Source: Rhodoferax sp. (GTDB taxonomy: Bacteria; Pseudomonadota; Gammaproteobacteria; Burkholderiales; Burkholderiaceae_C). From it: a stretch of DNA of 46,260 nucleotides. The notes beneath the pieces are model-generated. The model saw only the letters and a list, made by a program, of their open reading frames with translations. It ran no database searches and was not told the DNA's origin. The translations under genes and the position numbers were made by a program. The stretch is taken from contig JAUSNJ010000102.1 of assembly GCA_030645355.1 (NCBI GenBank), forward strand, positions 1 through 46,260, read 5' to 3'. This document shows positions 9,406 to 18,357 of the stretch, in pieces (position 1 is the first letter of the stretch; the number at the start of each line of letters is the position of its first letter).

Positions 9406-11232
9406 TTGCAACCCGTCAATATCTCCGCACCGGCTTACTTTCACAAAGTCGTTGATTGTCAATGGGCCTGTCCGGCCCACACCCCTGTTCCTGAATACAT
9501 CCGGCTGATCGGCCAGGGTCGCTACAGCGATGCCTACATGATCAACTGGGTGTCCAACGTTTTCCCCGGCGTGCTGGGGCGAACCTGCGACCGACCGTGC
9601 GAGCCCGCCTGTCGACGTGGCCGGGTGGAGGAAAACAATGGCGAGACGCCGGAGCCGGTCGCCATTTGCCGGCTCAAGCGTGTAGCGGCGGACCACAAGG
9701 ACGATGTCAAGTCGCGCATGCCAACGGTTGCGCCCAGCAACGGCAAGCGCATCGCCTGCGTTGGGGCCGGGCCGTCCGCTCTTACCGTGGCCCGTGATCT
9801 GGCGCCACTGGGTTACCAGGTCACCGTGTTTGACAGCGAAGCCAAAGCGGGGGGCTTCATTCGGTCCCAGATTCCGCGGTTTCGCCTCCCCGAATCGGTG
9901 ATCGACGAAGAAACCGGCTATGTGCTCGATCTGGGCGTCCAATTTGTCAGCGGCCATCGTGTGGAGTCCATGCGGGGCTTGCTGGACCAGGGTTACGACG
10001 CGGTTTTTGTTGGCTGCGGCGCGCCCCGCGGTCGTGAGCTGGATATTCCGGGTCGCAAGGAAGCGGCGGCCAATATCCACATCGGTATCGACTGGCTGGC
10101 ATCCGTATCGTTTGGCCACATTACCAGTGTGGCGCCGCGTGTCATCGTGCTGGGCGGTGGCAACACGGCCATGGATTGCTGCCGTTCGGCGCGCCGCTTG
10201 GGGGGCTCTGACGTCAAGGTGATCGTGCGCAGCGGCTTTGAGGAAATGAAGGCCTCACCCTGGGAAAAGGAAGACGCGCAACACGAAGGCATCCCCATCG
10301 TCAACTTTCATGTACCCAAGAGTTTTGACCACGACAACGGCAAACTGACAGGAATGACGTTTGAAGTCGTGCGGGCGGTCTATGACGACAAAGGGCGGCG
10401 CAGCCTGGTCCCCACAGGTGAACCCGATGTATCTTTTGCCTGCGACACCGTGTTGCTGGCGGTGGGCCAGGAAAACGCCTTTCCCTGGATCGAGCGCGAC
10501 TGTGGTATCGAATTTGACCGCTGGGGCTTGCCCGTGCTGGGAAAAGACAGCTTCCAGTCCACGGTTCCCAATGTGTTCTTTGGTGGCGATGCCGCCTTCG
10601 GCCCCAAGAACATCATTACTGCCGTGGCGCACGGGCATGAAGCGGCGGTATCCATTGACAGGTTCCTGCACGCTGAATCGGTGACGCAGCGTCCTGCGCC
10701 CTTGACCCAGCTGATGTCCCAGAAGATGGGCATCCACGAGTGGAGCTACCGCAACGATGTGTCCAATGACACACGCTTCAAGGTGCCATGGGCGGACGCT
10801 GAAAAGGCACTGGCCAGCATCCGTGTGGAGGTTGAACTGGGCTTTGATGCGGCGGTTGCCTTCAAGGAGGCCAGCCGCTGCCTGAACTGCGATGTGCAGA
10901 CCGTGTTCAACCGCGATACCTGCATTGAATGCGATGCCTGTGTGGATATTTGCCCCATGGATTGCATCACCTTCACTACCAACGGTGAGGAAGCGGAACT
11001 GCGCACGCGCCTCAAGGCACCGGCCACCAATGCCACACAGGACCTGTACGTGTCGGCCGAGCTCAAGACAGGGCGCATCATGGTCAAGGACGAGGACGTC
11101 TGCTTGCACTGCGGCCTGTGTGCCGAGCGCTGCCCGACCGGTGCCTGGGACATGCAGAAGTTCCTGTTGAATACGACGCAAGCTGGGTCCGGTTGCCGTG
11201 ACAAACGGGTTGCACACAAGGAGTTCGCATGA
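9406..11232 (+). CDS. GltD-like NADPH/FAD/Fe-S subunit of a 2-oxoacid oxidoreductase (KorC-like)
   Basis: A 608-residue electron-transfer flavoprotein. The N-terminus carries Cys18, Cys22, Cys61, Cys65 and Cys69, as in the Fe-S domain of the glutamate synthase small subunit (VVDCQWACP; GRTCDRPCEPAC). An FAD site (VGAGPSALTVARDLAPLG) starts near residue 117 and an NADPH site (GGGNTAMDCCRSARRLG) near 250. Two ferredoxin [4Fe-4S] motifs are at the C-terminus: CIECDACVDICPMDC near 505 and CLHCGLCAERCP near 566. The start is TTG 9406, chosen because a near-perfect AGGAGG sits 6 bases upstream and no better codon exists. Its size and order with the next two genes match the three-subunit 2-oxoglutarate:NADP oxidoreductase (KorABC) I recall from Azoarcus evansii. 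It would pass electrons between ferredoxin and NADP. Confidence 0.85.
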   Translation: MQPVNISAPAYFHKVVDCQWACPAHTPVPEYIRLIGQGRYSDAYMINWVSNVFPGVLGRTCDRPCEPACRRGRVEENNGETPEPVAICRLKRVAADHKDDVKSRMPTVAPSNGKRIACVGAGPSALTVARDLAPLGYQVTVFDSEAKAGGFIRSQIPRFRLPESVIDEETGYVLDLGVQFVSGHRVESMRGLLDQGYDAVFVGCGAPRGRELDIPGRKEAAANIHIGIDWLASVSFGHITSVAPRVIVLGGGNTAMDCCRSARRLGGSDVKVIVRSGFEEMKASPWEKEDAQHEGIPIVNFHVPKSFDHDNGKLTGMTFEVVRAVYDDKGRRSLVPTGEPDVSFACDTVLLAVGQENAFPWIERDCGIEFDRWGLPVLGKDSFQSTVPNVFFGGDAAFGPKNIITAVAHGHEAAVSIDRFLHAESVTQRPAPLTQLMSQKMGIHEWSYRNDVSNDTRFKVPWADAEKALASIRVEVELGFDAAVAFKEASRCLNCDVQTVFNRDTCIECDACVDICPMDCITFTTNGEEAELRTRLKAPATNATQDLYVSAELKTGRIMVKDEDVCLHCGLCAERCPTGAWDMQKFLLNTTQAGSGCRDKRVAHKEFA

Positions 11233-13076
11233 AGCGCCTGGAAGCCATCAACGATTTCGTTATCAAGTTTGCCAACGTCAACGGTTCCGGGTCGGCATCG
11301 GCCAACGAACTGTTTGCCAAGGCGGTGATGCGCATGGGGGTGCCCGTCAGCCCACGCAACATTTTTCCCAGCAACATCCAGGGCATGCCGACCTGGTACG
11401 AAGCACGTGTCTGCGAGAAGGGCTACCACGGTCGACGTGGTGGTGTGGACAGGATGGTGGCCATGAATCCGCAAACCTGGGACGCCGACATTGCCGAGAT
11501 CGAGCCCGGCGGCTACCTGTTTTACGACAGCACACGGCCGCTGCCGCCCAACAAGTTTCGCGAAGACGTGCACACCCTGGCCGTGCCGCTGACGGAGATT
11601 GCCAACGCCAGCTACACCGATCCGCGCCAGCGCCAGCTGTTCAAGAACATCATCTACGTGGGTGCACTCTCGGTATTGCTGGACGTGGATGCCGATGTGT
11701 TCGAGACGCTGTTTTCCGAGCAATACAAAGGCAAGGAGCGGTTGCTGGACTCAAACATCCGTGCGCTGCATTTGGGGCGCGACTATGTGAAGCAACATCT
11801 CCAATACCCCCTGGGTCTACGCGTGCGCCGCTCCGACAAGGTGGGTGACCAGATCTTTACCGATGGCAATAGCGCGGCGGCCCTGGGCTGCGTGTACGGT
11901 GGCGCCACGGTGGCAGCCTGGTATCCGATCACGCCCTCGTCGTCGGTCCCTGAAGCCTTTCAAAAGTACTGCGACAAATTCCGTGTGGATGAGGCGACTG
12001 GGCAACACAACTATGCCATCGTGCAGGCGGAAGACGAGCTGGCTTCCATTGGCATGGTGGTAGGCGCGGGCTGGAACGGTGCACGTGCATTTACGGCAAC
12101 GTCGGGTCCCGGTGTGTCGTTGATGACGGAGTTCATTGGTCTGGCCTACTTTGCCGAAATACCGGTCACCATCATCAATGTGCAACGCGGCGGGCCATCC
12201 ACCGGCATGCCAACCCGCACGCAACAGGCCGACCTGCTGTCCTGCGCCTACGCGTCCCACGGTGACACCAAACACGTGCTGCTGTTTCCACAGGATCCGC
12301 ACGAGTGTTTCACCCATTCGGCGGCCGCGCTGGACCTGGCGGATCGGCTGCAAACGCCGATCTTTGTGATGACCGATCTGGATATTGGCATGAACCAGCG
12401 CCTGTGCAAACCCTTCGTGTGGGACGATGCCAGGGCCTATGACACGGGCAAGGTGATGACAGCCGCCGAACTGGAAGCGGGCAAGGATTTCGGACGCTAC
12501 AAGGATGTGGACGGAGACGGCATTCCCTGGCGCACGCTGCCGGGTACGCACCCGACCAAGGGCAGCTTTTTCACGCGGGGCACCACACGCAATCCCTATG
12601 CGATGTATTCCGAACGCGGACCGGACTACATCTATAACATGGAGCGGTTGATTCGCAAGTTCAAGACGGCGGCAGACCTGGTTCCGCAACCGGTATTGCG
12701 AAAGGCGACGCAGAAAACGCCCTTTGGCGTCATTTACTTCGGCTCGACCAGTCCGGCCATGCGCGAGGCGCTGGATGTGTTGGAAGAGGACGGAATCCAT
12801 GTGGACGCGTTGCGTCTCCAGGCTTTCCCTTTCCCGCAGTCGGTCAACCAGTTCATCGCGGCTCATGACAAGGTGTTCGTGGTGGAGCAGAACCGTGATG
12901 CGCAGATGCGCTCCATGCTGATCAATGAACTGGATGTCGACCCGGCACGCCTGATCCGCGTGCTGCACTACGACGGCACGCCGATCACGGCCCGGTTCAT
13001 TGGCAGCGCTATTCGCAAGAGCGTGGAGACCGCCGCGCCATCGGTCGCTGCGCCTGCCCGCAAGGAGCTTGTATGA
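11229..13076 (+). CDS. 2-oxoacid:acceptor oxidoreductase, fused gamma-alpha subunit (KorA-like)
   Basis: A 615-residue catalytic subunit of the pyruvate/2-oxoacid:ferredoxin oxidoreductase superfamily, oxidatively decarboxylating a 2-oxoacid to its CoA thioester. Residues 1-195 are a gamma domain (NGSGSASANELFAKAVMRMG, later GYLFYDSTRPLP). From about residue 205 comes the alpha part: GNSAAALGCVYGG, the pyrimidine-domain signature WYPITPSSSVPEAF and GWNGARAFTATSGPGVSLM. Gamma fused before alpha is typical of 2-oxoglutarate and indolepyruvate-type enzymes. The ATG overlaps the upstream stop (ATGA), and its own stop overlaps the beta-subunit start (ATGA), giving tightly coupled stoichiometry. 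Substrate preference (2-oxoglutarate, pyruvate or a branched 2-oxoacid) cannot be read from sequence alone. Confidence 0.9.
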   Translation: MKRLEAINDFVIKFANVNGSGSASANELFAKAVMRMGVPVSPRNIFPSNIQGMPTWYEARVCEKGYHGRRGGVDRMVAMNPQTWDADIAEIEPGGYLFYDSTRPLPPNKFREDVHTLAVPLTEIANASYTDPRQRQLFKNIIYVGALSVLLDVDADVFETLFSEQYKGKERLLDSNIRALHLGRDYVKQHLQYPLGLRVRRSDKVGDQIFTDGNSAAALGCVYGGATVAAWYPITPSSSVPEAFQKYCDKFRVDEATGQHNYAIVQAEDELASIGMVVGAGWNGARAFTATSGPGVSLMTEFIGLAYFAEIPVTIINVQRGGPSTGMPTRTQQADLLSCAYASHGDTKHVLLFPQDPHECFTHSAAALDLADRLQTPIFVMTDLDIGMNQRLCKPFVWDDARAYDTGKVMTAAELEAGKDFGRYKDVDGDGIPWRTLPGTHPTKGSFFTRGTTRNPYAMYSERGPDYIYNMERLIRKFKTAADLVPQPVLRKATQKTPFGVIYFGSTSPAMREALDVLEEDGIHVDALRLQAFPFPQSVNQFIAAHDKVFVVEQNRDAQMRSMLINELDVDPARLIRVLHYDGTPITARFIGSAIRKSVETAAPSVAAPARKELV

Positions 13077-14128
13077 CCTATATTGCAAAACCGCATCTGC
13101 ACCACCCCACGCTGACTAAAAACAAGGTCGGCTACACCCGCCGGGACTATGAGGGACGCATCTCTACCTTGTGTGCGGGCTGCGGACATGACTCGATTTC
13201 TGCCGCCATCATTCAGGCCTGCTGGGAGCTCGACATTGAGCCGCACCGGGTGGCCAAGTTATCCGGCATCGGTTGTAGCTCCAAGACGCCGGACTATTTT
13301 TTGGGTGCATCGCATGGATTCAATACGGTACACGGCCGCATGCCCTCGGTGCTGACCGGGGCCAACCTGGCCAACCGCGACTTGCTGTATCTGGGCGTTT
13401 CCGGCGACGGCGACTCGGCTTCCATCGGCTTGGGGCAGTTCGCCAACGCCATGCGCCGGGGCGTGAACATGGCTTACATCGTGGAGAACAACGGCGTCTA
13501 TGGTCTGACCAAAGGCCAATTCTCGGCTACGGCAGATCGCGGCTCCAAAAGCAAGAAGGGCGTGGTCAACAGTGATAGCCCGGTCGACCTGGTCGGGCTG
13601 GCCCTGCAGTTGGGCGCGACCTACGTGGCACGCAGTTTCTCCGGTGACAAGGCGCAATTGGTGCCGCTGATCAAGGGCGCCATGTCACATGGTGGCGCGG
13701 CCTTCATTGACGTGATCAGCCCGTGCGTCACGTTCAACAACCACGGCGGCAGTACCAAGAGCTACGACTATGTGCGTCAACACAACGAGGCAGTCAGTCG
13801 TATCGATTTCATGGACATGCACAGCGAAATCACGACCCAATACGAACCGGGCGATGTGGTGGAGGTGCAGCAGCACGATGGCTCGCTGCTGCGCCTGCGC
13901 AAGCTGCACCCGGAATACGACCCGACCGACCGCTACAAGGCGATGAGCTATATGCAGGAGCACCAGGCACGCGGTGAAGTAGTGACGGGGTTGCTCTATG
14001 TGGACCCGCTTGCCACCGATTTGCATATGGCGCTCAACACCACGCATCGGCCCTTGAATACACTGGGTTCCGGGCAACTCTGTCCGGGGGCCAAGGCGCT
14101 GGAAAAGATTAATGCCGCATTGCGGTGA
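13073..14128 (+). CDS. 2-oxoacid:acceptor oxidoreductase, TPP-binding beta subunit (KorB-like)
   Basis: A 351-residue thiamine-diphosphate subunit. The TPP/Mg motif is GDGDSASIGLGQFANAMRRG followed by IVENNGVYGLTKGQ, the canonical GDG...NN arrangement. Cysteines for one [4Fe-4S] cluster appear as CAGCGHDS near residue 32, GIGCSSKTP near 66 and SPCVTFNNHGGS near 220, all at family positions. Length and motifs agree with KorB/OorB-type beta subunits. The start overlaps the gamma-alpha stop by four bases. Together with the two upstream genes it forms a complete CoA-dependent 2-oxoacid oxidoreductase with its own NADPH module. The CBS gene follows after about 40 bases. Confidence 0.92.
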   Translation: MTYIAKPHLHHPTLTKNKVGYTRRDYEGRISTLCAGCGHDSISAAIIQACWELDIEPHRVAKLSGIGCSSKTPDYFLGASHGFNTVHGRMPSVLTGANLANRDLLYLGVSGDGDSASIGLGQFANAMRRGVNMAYIVENNGVYGLTKGQFSATADRGSKSKKGVVNSDSPVDLVGLALQLGATYVARSFSGDKAQLVPLIKGAMSHGGAAFIDVISPCVTFNNHGGSTKSYDYVRQHNEAVSRIDFMDMHSEITTQYEPGDVVEVQQHDGSLLRLRKLHPEYDPTDRYKAMSYMQEHQARGEVVTGLLYVDPLATDLHMALNTTHRPLNTLGSGQLCPGAKALEKINAALR

Positions 14129-14167
14129 TAGAAGCGCTATAACTGACTCAAGAAAGGGGTAATGACC

Positions 14168-14608
14168 ATGTCTGAACGCACCGTATTTCAGTCCATGTCC
14201 CAACGGCATGTGGTCAGCCTGGGGCCCAACGCCAGTGTCTGGGACGCTGCCTGCGTCATGACCCGCGCCAATTGCGGCAGTGTGTTGATCGTGGACACCC
14301 CAGGGACTCTGCTGGGTATAGTGACCGAGCGTGACCTGATGACCCGGGTGCTGGCCAAGGCGCTTAACCCGCAAACCACTACGGTGACCGACATCATGAC
14401 CCGCAATCCACACTGCGTCGCCCCTGAAATTCTGGTATCAGATGCGGTGCTTATCATGATCGAACGGGGCTTTCGACACCTCCCCATCGTAGGGCCGGGG
14501 TCCAAAATCTTGGGGGTGTTTTCGGTACGAGACGCGCTGCCGCGTGAAATCGGCAATGCGGTTAGTCTGGCGGAGTTTCACGAGCAGGTCAATGACGCAC
14601 TGGGGTAG
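14168..14608 (+). CDS. Tandem CBS-domain protein
   Basis: A protein of about 146 residues made almost only of two CBS domains: residues about 8-65 (NASVWDAACVMTRANCGSVLIVD, LLGIVTERDLMTRVLA) and 72-130 (VTDIMTRNPHCVAPEILVSDAVLIMIERGFRHLPIV, ILGVFSVRDALP). CBS pairs bind adenosyl ligands such as AMP, ATP, NADH or S-adenosylmethionine and act as energy or redox sensors. ATG 14168 has AGGGG at a good 8-base distance; ATG 14162 is only 2 bases from it and would add two residues. It is the last gene of the oxidoreductase cluster on the same strand, so a regulatory link to that enzyme is plausible but unproven. Confidence 0.88.
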   Translation: MSERTVFQSMSQRHVVSLGPNASVWDAACVMTRANCGSVLIVDTPGTLLGIVTERDLMTRVLAKALNPQTTTVTDIMTRNPHCVAPEILVSDAVLIMIERGFRHLPIVGPGSKILGVFSVRDALPREIGNAVSLAEFHEQVNDALG

Positions 14609-14633
14609 AGTCGGGCTGATATGTGGCTGATAA
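14606..14633 (+). promoter_or_regulatory. Candidate sigma-28 (FliA) promoter of the chemoreceptor gene
   Basis: GCTGATAA (14626-14633) differs at one position from the FliA -10 consensus GCCGATAA. TAGAGTCG (14606-14613) is a partial -35 match (TAAAGTTT), 12 bases upstream. It lies about 65 bases before the chemoreceptor start. Chemoreceptors are usual FliA targets; the weak -35 and 12-base spacer keep this tentative. Confidence 0.35.
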
Positions 14634-14699
14634 TCTGTCGAAGATGCATCAGGCGCTCGCACATAGTGCAATAAGATTGGTCGTTGCGAAGGTACTAGT

Positions 14700-16223
14700 A
14701 TGGCAATAGAAGGTTTCATGGGTCCGGGTGTTCGCGTGATGCGAAGTCTGCCTTTTCCACTGAAGTTCGCATTGATCGGGTTTCTCGCGGCGATGCCGGT
14801 TTTGGTGGTGGTGTGGCAGTTTTTCTTCAGCAGCGAGTCCAGGGTCGCATATGAAATCGTGTTGGTTCTGTGCCTTTTGGATTCTGCCGTTCTGTTTTAC
14901 TGCCTGGCCGCACTGCACCAGAGCGTGACCCAGGATCTGCGGCAGCTCATCCATGCGGCCAACCAAATGGTCGCCGGCGACCTCCGCCTGTCATTGAGCC
15001 CGAGTAGCCGCGATGAACTGGGTCAATTGGTCGTATCCATGGGCCAACTGAGCCGTACCGTTTCAGCCATGGTCGCCAATGTGCGCAGTAACGCGGCCTT
15101 TGTGTCCCATGCGGGGAAAAGCCTGGCGAAAGGCAACCGGGAGTTGTCAGACCGGACCGAACAACAGGCTGCCAACCTGGAACAGACAGCTGCCAGCGTC
15201 GAAGAACTGTCTTCTACCGTCAACGAAAACGCCAATACTGCCAGCCTGGCCAACGGTCAGGCTGGCAGTGTGCGGGATGTGGCCGACAAGGGGGCTGCTA
15301 CCATGGCCCAGGCCGTTGAGTCGGTGGAGGCTATTCAGGCCAGCGCGAAGCGCATGGATGAAATCGTGGGCGTAATAGACGGGCTTGCATTCCAGACAAA
15401 TATTCTTGCGCTCAATGCCGCGGTTGAGGCGGCCCGGGCCGGTGAGTCGGGTCGTGGTTTTGCGGTCGTGGCCAGTGAAGTGCGCTCACTCGCCCAGCGT
15501 TCTGCCGAGGCATCCAAGGAGATCAGGCTGTTGATCGGGACCTCGTCCAGTCAAGTGGCCTCAAGTGTGCAGAAAATTCGTTCCGCAGGTGCGGCCATTA
15601 CGCAGGTTGTGTCGGGCATCCGTGATGTGGCGGCCAGCATGTCGCAGATATCCACGTCCAGTGCCGAACAAAGTTCGGGTTTGTCCGAGATTACATCGGC
15701 AATACGGCAACTCGATGAAATCACCCAGCGCAATGCCCAGATGGTGGAGCAGGCGGTCGCGCAAGCCGTCAATATGGAAGGCCGTGCCGGCACACTGGTG
15801 GAATCCGTTGCGCTGTTCAAACTGCAGCAGGGTTCTGCTGAAGAGGCAATGGAACTGGTGGAGCGTGCGGTGGCGTATCGCCAACGGACGTCCAAGGACG
15901 CTTTTCTGCGAGACCTGACGGACGCATCCAAAGGTTTTTATGACCGCGATATGTACGTCTTTGTACTGGATGAAGACGGCACCTATCTGGCTTTTGGTGG
16001 CAATCCAGGCAAGGTAGGAACGCGCGTTCAGGACATTGCCGGCATTGATGGCAATGGCCTTCTGCAATCCATTTTTAACCAGGCAGACTATGAGCCTGGG
16101 TGGGTGGAGTACGACATCACCAACCCAACAACTGGCAAAGTGCAAACCAAGATGTCGTTCGTTCAAAAAGTCGACGGCCGCTATGTGGGCTGCGGCGTCT
16201 ACAAGAATCTGGTGGCGGCCTAG
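14700..16223 (+). CDS. Methyl-accepting chemotaxis protein with C-terminal Cache domain
   Basis: A 507-residue chemoreceptor. Residues about 15-40 and 46-69 are two transmembrane helices separated by only a few residues, so there is no periplasmic sensor. A HAMP-like region spans about 70-125. The signalling coiled coil follows, with the highly conserved tip [20 protein letters not shown] near residue 230 and [18 protein letters not shown]. The coiled coil ends near 390. Residues about 395-507 ([51 protein letters not shown]) look like a single Cache sensor domain placed C-terminally and in the cytoplasm. No CheR-binding pentapeptide is seen at the end. Its stop shares CTAG (16220-16223) with the stop of the convergent RnfB-like gene. 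Confidence 0.92.
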   Translation: MAIEGFMGPGVRVMRSLPFPLKFALIGFLAAMPVLVVVWQFFFSSESRVAYEIVLVLCLLDSAVLFYCLAALHQSVTQDLRQLIHAANQMVAGDLRLSLSPSSRDELGQLVVSMGQLSRTVSAMVANVRSNAAFVSHAGKSLAKGNRELSDRTEQQAANLEQTAASVEELSSTVNENANTASLANGQAGSVRDVADKGAATMAQAVESVEAIQASAKRMDEIVGVIDGLAFQTNILALNAAVEAARAGESGRGFAVVASEVRSLAQRSAEASKEIRLLIGTSSSQVASSVQKIRSAGAAITQVVSGIRDVAASMSQISTSSAEQSSGLSEITSAIRQLDEITQRNAQMVEQAVAQAVNMEGRAGTLVESVALFKLQQGSAEEAMELVERAVAYRQRTSKDAFLRDLTDASKGFYDRDMYVFVLDEDGTYLAFGGNPGKVGTRVQDIAGIDGNGLLQSIFNQADYEPGWVEYDITNPTTGKVQTKMSFVQKVDGRYVGCGVYKNLVAA

Positions 16224-16909
16224 CTTCCGCCTGGGCCGCCCGCGCGCAGGGCCTTCGCACGGGCCATGGCTGCTGCAATGATGGCGCGCTTGTGGTCCAG
16301 CACCTTGGGGTCTTCAATACGGGAATGCTCCGCCAGATTGGCCAGTTTCATCTGGGCCTCCGCGGCGAGCTTCCTGGCGTGTTCAACTTGCTGGCGCTGG
16401 CGGCGGTCAGTCCGGATTGCATAGCGCGCACGGGCGAGATCGGCTTGTGGTTGTGACCATGCCGCCCAACCGCTGGCAATGCCGTTGGCGGGCTCCAGTT
16501 TGATGCAGTCCACAGGACACACCGGCAGGCACAATTCGCAGCCCGTGCAGTATTGCTCCATGACCGTGTGCATGCGCTTGTTGCTGCCCACGATGGCATC
16601 GGTGGGGCAGGCGTCGATACACAGGGTGCAGCCGATACACCAGTTCTCATCAACGAAAACGGTTTGGCGTGGACTCTCCAGGCCAAATGCGGGGTCCAGC
16701 GCCTTCGCTGGACGGCCGGTGATGTGGGCCAGACGGACGACACCCTGTTGGCCGCCAGGGGGACACTGGTTGATGTCGGCTTCTCCCGCTTCGATAGCGC
16801 GGCTGTAGCCCGCACAGTCCGGATACCCGCAGCGCGTGCACTGCGTTTGGGGCAGCGCATCCAGAATGCGGGCAGCCAACTGCCCATGGGGCTGCGCCGC
16901 GGTGCTCAC
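16220..16909 (-). CDS. RnfB-like soluble polyferredoxin
   Basis: A 229-residue electron-transfer protein related to RnfB/RsxB. The N-terminal cluster domain has Cys in the RnfB pattern ([18 protein letters not shown], then NQCPPGG). Two ferredoxin clusters follow: [16 protein letters not shown] and [18 protein letters not shown]. Unlike classical RnfB it has no N-terminal membrane helix, and no other rnf genes are nearby, so it is probably a soluble, orphan relative. The last 60 residues are Ala/Lys/Arg-rich and helical. The start is GTG 16909, overlapping the PHA depolymerase stop (GTGA), so it is translated after phaZ. The partner redox enzyme is unknown. Confidence 0.85.
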   Translation of the reverse strand: MSTAAQPHGQLAARILDALPQTQCTRCGYPDCAGYSRAIEAGEADINQCPPGGQQGVVRLAHITGRPAKALDPAFGLESPRQTVFVDENWCIGCTLCIDACPTDAIVGSNKRMHTVMEQYCTGCELCLPVCPVDCIKLEPANGIASGWAAWSQPQADLARARYAIRTDRRQRQQVEHARKLAAEAQMKLANLAEHSRIEDPKVLDHKRAIIAAAMARAKALRAGGPGGS

Positions 16910-18306
16910 TTCTTGCTGGTTAAGCGCTTGGCCACTATCTTTTTAGTAGCTGGTCGAGCAGTCTTTGCGTGGGCTACGGCTACAACAGGCTGCTTCTTGG
17001 GTGTGGCTTTCGTGGGCGCCTGCGGTGCAGCGGGCACACTGGTCACATGATGGCCCAGAATGAACGACTTCACGTGGGGATACACATGTTCGCGCCAGCG
17101 CTTGCCGGAGAAAATACCGTAATGGCCTGCGCCCTTGGCTTCGAAATGCTTTTGCATGGAGCGTGGCACACCGCTGCAGATGTCGTGCACCGCCTGCGTC
17201 TGGCCGGAGCCGGAAATATCATCCAACTCACCTTCCACTGAAAACAGAGCCGTGGTCTTGATGTCGGAAGGGCGGACCCGCTCGACTTTGCCATTCACAC
17301 CCTTTACATCCCACGTGCCATTTACTAGGCAAAAGTCCTGAAACACGACCTTGATGGTCTCAAGGTAGTAGTCGGCATCCATGTCCAGCACCGCGTTGTA
17401 TTCGTCGTAGAACTTGCGGTGGGCCTCGGTGCTGGCGTCGTCGCCTTTGATCAGGTCCTTGAAATAGTCGTAATGGCTGTTGGCATGGTTGCTGGGGTTC
17501 ATGGCCACAAAGCCGGTATGCTGCAGGAAACCTGGGTACACACGCCGACCCGCTCCCGGGAAGTTTGCCGGAACCCGATAGATCACGTTGTTCTCGAACC
17601 AACTGTGGCTCTTGTTCATCGCTAGGTTGTTGACGGCGGTAGGCGACAGACGTGCATCAATAGGACCACCCATCATGGTCATGGATAATGGCGTGGTCTC
17701 ACCACGACTGGCCATCAGGGACACGGCGGCCAGCACCGGCACCGTTGGCTGGCAGACGCTCATGACATGGCAATTGCCGTACTTGCTCTGCACATGCCGG
17801 ATGAACTCCTGCACGTAATTGACATAATCGTCCAGATGGAATTCACCGTCAGCCAGCGGGACCAAACGCGCATTCTTCCAGTCGGTAATGTAGACCTTGT
17901 GGTCTTTCAACATGGTCTTGACAGTGTCGCGCAACAGCGTGGCATAGTGCCCCGACAAAGGTGCCACGATCAGGACTGCGGGCTGGTCTTTGATTTTTTC
18001 CAGCGTTGCCTGGTCGTCACTGAAACGTTTGAAACGGCGCAACTCGCAGAATGGTTTGTTGATCTCCACACGCTCATGGATGGCTACTTCGACGCCGTCT
18101 ACGTCAATCGTGCGCAGGCCAAACTCGGGCTTTTCGTAGTCTTTGCCCAGGCGGTGCATCAAGTCGTACCCCGCGGAAATGCGTTGGGCGAACGGGTTTT
18201 GGCCGGCCAGACTCAGCGGGTTTGCAAACACCTTGGACGCGGTCTGGGCCAGGTCTGAGAACGGCTCCATCAATGACCGTTGGGTTTCGTAGAACTGGTA
18301 CAGCAT
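16906..18306 (-). CDS. phaZ: Intracellular polyhydroxyalkanoate depolymerase
   Basis: Alpha/beta-hydrolase-type enzyme that mobilises intracellular PHB granules. Length 466. The N-terminus MLYQFYETQRSLMEPF is characteristic of PhaZ1-type depolymerases, and the catalytic Cys is residue 185 in MSVCQPTVP. I start at ATG 18306, not the earlier in-frame codon at 18357, because this is where family similarity begins. Compared with the usual length near 420 it carries a C-terminal tail of about 45 residues rich in Ala, Lys and Pro. Part of that tail (about residues 443-458) is encoded by a 47-base repeat. The cationic tail could bind nucleoid or granule surface, by analogy with PhaF/PhaM; that is inference. 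It is coupled to the RnfB-like gene. Confidence 0.93.
   Translation of the reverse strand: MLYQFYETQRSLMEPFSDLAQTASKVFANPLSLAGQNPFAQRISAGYDLMHRLGKDYEKPEFGLRTIDVDGVEVAIHERVEINKPFCELRRFKRFSDDQATLEKIKDQPAVLIVAPLSGHYATLLRDTVKTMLKDHKVYITDWKNARLVPLADGEFHLDDYVNYVQEFIRHVQSKYGNCHVMSVCQPTVPVLAAVSLMASRGETTPLSMTMMGGPIDARLSPTAVNNLAMNKSHSWFENNVIYRVPANFPGAGRRVYPGFLQHTGFVAMNPSNHANSHYDYFKDLIKGDDASTEAHRKFYDEYNAVLDMDADYYLETIKVVFQDFCLVNGTWDVKGVNGKVERVRPSDIKTTALFSVEGELDDISGSGQTQAVHDICSGVPRSMQKHFEAKGAGHYGIFSGKRWREHVYPHVKSFILGHHVTSVPAAPQAPTKATPKKQPVVAVAHAKTARPATKKIVAKRLTSKK
16933..16979 (-). repeat. 47-base dispersed repeat, copy 3 (inside phaZ tail)
   Basis: In phaZ sense it reads TAGCCC at repeat positions 4-9, GCTACT at 30-35 and GATAG at 41-45, without gaps; 27 of 47 positions match the copy at 35507-35553. 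It encodes VAHAKTARPATKKIV in the cationic C-terminal tail. Confidence 0.65.
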
Positions 18307-18346
18307 GGGGTGGCTCGCTTTCGAAGTCGTTTCGCACAACAAAATG

Positions 18347-18357
18347 TTGCAGTGCAA
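18347..18357 (-). promoter_or_regulatory. Palindromic TGCA-type operator candidate upstream of phaZ
   Basis: TTGCA-C-TGCAA on the coding strand is a perfect 11-base palindrome, 41-51 bases before the phaZ start. TGC/GCA-rich palindromes are typical of PhaR-type PHA regulators. The palindrome is seen; PhaR binding is inferred, and no phaR gene is in the window. Confidence 0.4.

Noticed and set aside
16220..16909. Part of an Rnf membrane complex
   Set aside because: No rnfA, C, D, G or E nearby and no N-terminal membrane anchor in the RnfB-like protein.
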